Shown: one piece after another, positions 59,207 through 64,000 of the stretch | How the letters are laid out: each line of letters opens with the position of its first letter | Position numbering within the stretch: the first letter of the stretch is position 1 | Assembly (NCBI GenBank): GCA_029817715.1 | Contig: JARUPY010000083.1 | Coordinates: forward strand, 4,092,001 to 4,156,000 | From: Melastoma dodecandrum | Taxonomy: Eukaryota; Streptophyta; Magnoliopsida; Myrtales; Melastomataceae | Length of the DNA stretch: 64,000 nucleotides | Reading direction: 5' to 3' | Made by a program: the position numbers and the translations under genes | The notes under the pieces: generated by a model | What the model saw: only the letters and a program-made list of their open reading frames with translations | The model's database searches: none | What the model was told of the DNA's origin: nothing

Positions 59207-61836
59207 ATGATGTCCGGAAACCCTAACTTGTGGGACATGTATGTTCATCATCCCTCTTACTACCACCATCACCAAACACCCCCTCCACCGCAAGCTCCGC
59301 CCCCTCCTCCTCCTCCCACTTCCGCTTCTCCTCTTTTCTTTCACCCCCAGTTTGTCTTTGGATCTTCTTCTCTGCCCCTGCCTCCTCCTCATAACCCCTT
59401 GTGGTTCTCCTCCGATGACAACCCCCTCGACCACGAGCAGCTTCCTCATTCGTGGAGTCAGCTCCTTCTGTACTTCTCCTGGGCTTTACTCATTTTGTCA
59501 CTAAAGAAAGAAAGAACTCATTCGTCCCTAGAATTTCAGTTTGCTTGGAATCATAAATCTTTTTTCCGCTTCTCTTCATTGCAGTGGAGGACTTCCGAGT
59601 GACGAAGTGGGTCACTTCCAGACGAGGAAACTGGGCGACTGCTGGGATTCCGAGCAGGAAGATAAGATGGGAGTCCCGACTCGCGGTGCTTCGGCCGTCG
59701 ACTTGAAGAAAGAAGCGGCACCTCCGAAGATCGTGCCAACACCCAGCTGGACGCACATGGTGATCCCCACATCGTCCCCTACCTCTTGCGTGACCAGCTT
59801 GAGCGGGGGCAACGCGTGGGACTTCTTGAAGAACGCCAAGGAGGGGGTCAAGAACCTAAGCTCGGGTCATTCTTCTGAGGTCGGTGGCGATCATGTTCTC
59901 AAAAAATCTATCAATTAATTATACTCTAGTCAGAGAAGACCTTACCATTATTATCACCGTTGTTATTATTATTTCCAGTGTAACAGCACTACAACAGGTG
60001 GAGCGTGTAAGAAGGCTAGGGTTCATCCTCCATCCACCCAACCACCTCTCATGGTAAAACAAAAAAAAAACACACACACACACACTTTTGGGGTTGTAAA
60101 GAATTGCTAACCTGGGATTCAATCAAGGGAATTTTTTGTTTTTTTGTTTTGTTTTTGCAATTCGCATGATGATGATGATGATGATAATAAAAAATGCAGG
60201 TGAGGAAAGAGAAGCTGGGGGATAGGATAACAGCACTACACCAGCTCGTTTCTCCTTTCGGGAAGGTACTATTTATTTATCTGGTCCAATAATCCAACAT
60301 AACTTTCCCTGTCCAAATAATAATCCCTTATCATTTGGTTCTTAGTCACGGGGCGAACGTTGGATTTTAATCCGTGAAGAAGTTACTATTTGGTGTTGGG
60401 TGGTAAAAAAATGTTCCCTAGAGATGACATTAATCAAATCTGAGGTTAGATGAGGGACTAGAATTTGTATATGATAAAGCCCATAAAAAGCCATAATCTC
60501 AGAATTTCAGCCCCCTCCCTCTTCTCTTTACATTATTATTATTATATCTCATTCTCCCATGCTTCCCGCTCTCCCTCTTTTTAGGGTATTTTTTGGCCCT
60601 CTCTAAAAGTGATGGATTATTATTATTATTATTATTTTGTTTGGTTTGGTTTATGTGTTGCTTTTGTTCTTTGCAGACTGACACTGCTTCTGTCTTGTTA
60701 GAGGCCATTGGATATATAAGATTCCTCCAGGGACAAATTGAGGTTTTTTTTTTTTTTAGTCTTTTCTGTCGATAGCAAAATTTAACTCAGGATCAGTTTG
60801 GTCGTGCGCCTAAAGGTTTTTTCCTTTTCGAACCAATGCATCCCCAAAATAAATAGCAAGAGAAGAAGAAGGAGAAGAAAATAAACGTGTTCTTCTTTTA
60901 ACTCGTTGACAATTATGCATAAAAAAAAACGCGCAGGCTCTTAGTTCTCCTTACTTCTGCGGCGGCGAAGATGGATCTGGGAACACCAGGAGCAGTAGTC
61001 AACTTGCGGTAATGTATCGTGTTCGAGATACTGCAGATCATATAACTTTAGTTATTTCGAGATCTACGAATTAAAGGGCGTGTTAATGGCAACTGAAGGT
61101 TAGTGGAGAAGCGGAGAAGTATGCGGGATTGATCTCCGGAGACACCGTGCAGGTATTGTTTTGTTTTCGGCTTTGGTTTTAGGGAAAAGACAAAAAAAAA
61201 AAAAAAACATTCCGTTCCGCCGGAAGCATCTGAACGGACCAGCCAACTAATGTTTATGTAAAGAAAGGGGAAAGGAACATATAATTAGAGAACATGGTTC
61301 TATAAGTTTGCTTTAAATCTCCCCTTTGGGTAAAAGAAAAGGTCTTCTAGAAAGGAATAACTTCTAATTAATTAATTAAAAAGAAACAATCCGAAATTAG
61401 ATTATATTTGACCTCTGAGTTTATTTACCTTGTTATCTCTATATTCACTATGATAATGCAATTTGACTTAATTTCTTTCTTTAATTTATTGTTTGTGTGG
61501 TGGCATAGTGTGTTTATGTGCGGATAAAACATGAGAAATGATCGGCAATCATCATTGCTATCATCATTTGGGTCATCATCATAATATTTTATTTGACCTC
61601 CCTTTTTGAAAGGAAAAGGAGTGCGCTTTCTTCCTAATCACAATTAGTGCGTCCGAATTATATCTACTTTTATATTTTCAATTTTGGCCTTTGTTTTGAT
61701 TGTTTCTGGGATTGATCGCAAGCCTACGGACTTGAGGAGCAGAGGGCTGTGCTTGGTGCCGGTTTCCTGCACGGCTCAGGTCGGCAACGACAACGGAGCG
61801 GACTACTGGGCTCCAGCATTCGGCGGCGGTTTCTAA
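59207..61836 (+). CDS. bHLH transcription factor, bHLH68/bHLH112 group
   Basis: Eight exons: 59207-59469, 59585-59879, 59979-60053, 60200-60265, 60677-60742, 60937-61008, 61099-61152, 61723-61836; 334 aa. The N terminus has [10 protein letters not shown], His and Pro runs and a WSQLLLGGLPSDE motif shared with bHLH68-type proteins. A serine-rich middle ends [18 protein letters not shown]. The atypical bHLH follows: [50 protein letters not shown]. The basic region lacks the His-Glu-Arg E-box contacts, as in the whole group, so DNA preference may be unusual. The C terminus [14 protein letters not shown] ... [11 protein letters not shown] is diagnostic. A longer in-frame start at 59054 was not used because it would add unconserved hydrophobic residues. 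Confidence 0.92.
60160..60640. repeat. Microsatellites in bHLH introns
   Basis: GAT repeats at about 60168-60185 and ATT repeats at about 60618-60638 lie in introns 3 and 4; useful as length-variable markers. ATT also recurs near 60531-60545. Confidence 0.75.
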
Positions 61837-63720
61837 GCCCACTCCCCCAACTGGAACACACGCCTTACAGAGAGGGCAAGAGCGGTTTCCATCGTCGTGG
61901 GGAGGCATAACATCACGAGCAGTCACTCTGCTGAAGAAATCGAAGGCTGATTGCTCATGATGCTATGGCACTCTAGGAATAAAAGGATCCCCTGCCTGCC
62001 CCATCCTCAGTAAATTATCGTCCTAGTAGCGAAGTAAAACCGCGGTTTACTCCGTCACCTAGCATGGATCTCATTCTAGTTGTACCTTTCGGACATGGTC
62101 TTATCGGGTTGATTTTGATCTTGGTAATTTGGGCAGTTGGCAATCAAAGTCACTTCTTTTAGAAAAAGATGGACAAGTAACATATTCTTTTAAGAGGGAG
62201 GGGAGGGAACAGATAGCATTGGATGCTTTCCTTCGGCCAAAAAAAAAATTAAAATTAAAAGTAGCTTTTCCAAAAGCAGATGTCTCCATTTACTACATTA
62301 TATATAATGTATATACACCTAGCCTGAGAATTCGATTAATTCTCTTTTCTTTTTCTTTTGTGATGATCATGTTTAGTTCGAATACATCTGAACATGCACG
62401 TTCAGATGGTTTAAGCACGACTGGCGTCCAAACCCTAGTTCGAGCGGAAGCATCTGCGAAACAAGCTAAGATTAAGACTCGTATGATTTGTGAGGGTGTA
62501 ACTATTTTGTATAATGATTTCGGGATGATTTTGATCCCTTGAAGCTGATGGTTAACTAATAAAGTGATTTTGTACAGACGACTGGAAGTACACCTTTTCC
62601 TTTCGCTAATCTGGTCGTATTAGGGGACAAAGATCGCGGTCAAACTCAATGATTTGTGAACTTTAACTACTTCTCCCCCCCCCCCCACCCCCACCCTAAT
62701 CGGATGTTCACCACATTTTCTGATTCACAAACTTACTCAATCGATATGGAAAAGTTCCTTACGGCAACTCACGAGGGTATGATCGGTTACGCAACTTGAT
62801 CGATCGAAATCTGACTTAATAGTTACATAGTAAGCTTTTGAAGAAGTTAACTAAATGTATCCTCTTCCCTTTTCTTTCTATATATATATATATGTCAATA
62901 AGTGAAGAAGATGTCGGTCCAACCGATTGAATGATGAGTGCGTCGTCCATTTCAAAAATGTTGGTGGTGCTTTCGCGAGCCTTACCTCATCCATGGCATC
63001 ATGCTCTTTCCATATACATATATAGACACGGGAGAGTAGAGAAAATACAAGTGCGATTGATCCGGTTTCTTTTCTAACCACTACCTGGTGTCTATGAACA
63101 TATCACACGAAAACTTCAGACGGACGAGAGACCCGTGAAAATCGAACGTGTTATATTGTGCGATTGATCGTGCCGGCAGCTGGGAGCTGGAGACGTAAGT
63201 TATTCCTCCCGAGTGGACGCTTTCAAAACCTGACGAGCGTAAGATAGATGCCCCCGTGCATAGTAACGACATGATCGAAAAACAAAAAAAGGCAGAAGGT
63301 AGGCATGCGCCCCTCCCTCTGCCCATCATCAACCATGATTGCTACTTTCCCCGAATGAGGGAAAAAAAAAGAGAGAGCTCTTTTGTGGTTGTAATTTTCT
63401 TCCTGTTTAATTTGTTCGTCTCTCCCTGCTCTCTCTCTCTCCGACCTGGTACGAAAACAAAACAAAAACATGGATGAAGGCTTCTTTTGTAACGAAGCTC
63501 TTTGGGTTTTCTCTTGTTACATGTGAAGTGGACAGGAATGCACATCTTTTAGCTCTGATAAAATTCCAAGTTATAATGATTGCCCCACATCCTTATTTCC
63601 ACCGTTCCTTTTATTCGGAATCGGGGATCCGACCCGACCCGACCTGAATCCAGTAGTTTGGTCCATGGGCCTGGATATTTCCTTAATTGCATGTCCACAC
63701 CCGCACCAGAGGCCCACATT
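61837..63720. other. Gene-poor region
   Basis: Contains the bHLH 3' end, a poly(C) run near 62673-62687 and a TA microsatellite at about 62878-62893. I find no credible coding sequence. Confidence 0.45.
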
Positions 63721-63734
63721 TTAGCTCTTCGTTT

Positions 63735-63845
63735 CGTCCAGCCTCATCGGTGTGTACGGCAGGTGCGGGGAGCCCCGGGACGCCCGCCTGGTATTCCACG
63801 GAATGCCCGCTCGAAACGCCGTGTGCTGGACTTCTGTTAGCATCC
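63735..63845 (+). pseudogene. Pentatricopeptide-repeat (PPR) gene fragment
   Basis: One frame reads GVYGRCGEPRDARLVFHGMP, then ARNAVCWTSV, a single PPR unit of the P-L-S type (consensus VYGRCG-L-DAR-VFD-MP-RNVVSWT). Sequence before and after in the same frame shows no further repeats up to the window edge, so this is either a relic or an end piece of a gene running past 64000. I favour relic. Confidence 0.55.
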
Positions 63846-64000
63846 TGTTACGTATGCACATTGAAGGTCGCGGCCGAGGACGGTGCAACTCGGTCGCAGC
63901 TCGTGAAGGGAGGCACGAGCAAGTGGGCGAAGAGATGGCTTCCCCACAATTCTGGACAAGGTGGCAAGAAAGTCTTCCTGGCCGCAGAGGATGATCAGGA

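Noticed and set aside
1..64000. CRISPR arrays, bacterial operons or prophage
   Set aside because: The window is clearly plant nuclear DNA with spliced genes; no regularly spaced direct repeats with unique spacers were seen.

Overview
This is a nuclear segment of a flowering plant, most likely a eudicot. The genes have many short exons with GT/AG introns. The families are plant-specific: class III HD-Zip, SAWADEE-domain, Aux/IAA, PNSB3, CASP-like and PDR-type ABCG. Long AT-rich intergenic stretches hold foldback elements and gene relics. I cannot name the species. Gene models were built by hand from reading frame, splice signals and remembered family consensus. In most multi-exon models the exon lengths sum to a multiple of three.

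Layout. 0-7.5 kb: MMS19/MET18 (+), convergent with PAF1/ELF7 (-, 7.9-11.5 kb). 12.8-20.9 kb: a decayed PDR transporter 3' half followed by an apparently intact full-size PDR/ABCG transporter, both on -. 22.4-23.6 kb: an AP2/ERF relic and a 0.6 kb foldback element. 23.9-26.6 kb: a SAWADEE (SHH-type) gene (+), then a broken DUF1677 gene. 28.2-33.0 kb: a class III HD-Zip gene of the ATHB-15/CORONA type (-), with a miR165/166 site split by an intron. 34.9-37.5 kb: a Tourist-like MITE, a 50-bp tandem repeat and a SEC13 relic. 37.8-39.1 kb: a CASP-like gene (+). 39.2-42.7 kb: gene-poor, with a 0.95 kb foldback element. 42.7-43.5 kb: a DREB factor (-).

44.6-56.5 kb: a seven-helix membrane protein gene (+), COX19 (+), an MTV1-type ENTH/VHS gene (-), divergent PNSB3/NDF4 (+), and a gene related, from memory, to Arabidopsis At3g16200. 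That last gene is split by about 2.4 kb of AT-rich DNA containing a 988-bp foldback element and carries several frame lesions. As I recall, MTV1, PNSB3 and the At3g16200-type gene are also close together in Arabidopsis (At3g16270, At3g16250, At3g16200), so this block looks like conserved microsynteny.

56.7-57.9 kb: an Aux/IAA repressor (-). 58.76 kb: tRNA-Ser(CGA). 59.2-61.8 kb: a bHLH factor of the bHLH68/112 group (+). The last 2 kb is gene-poor and ends in a PPR relic.

The genes do not form one pathway. I found no convincing new molecular system. The most notable material is the three long inverted-repeat elements, the decaying At3g16200-type gene, the split miR166 site and several relics of known genes.
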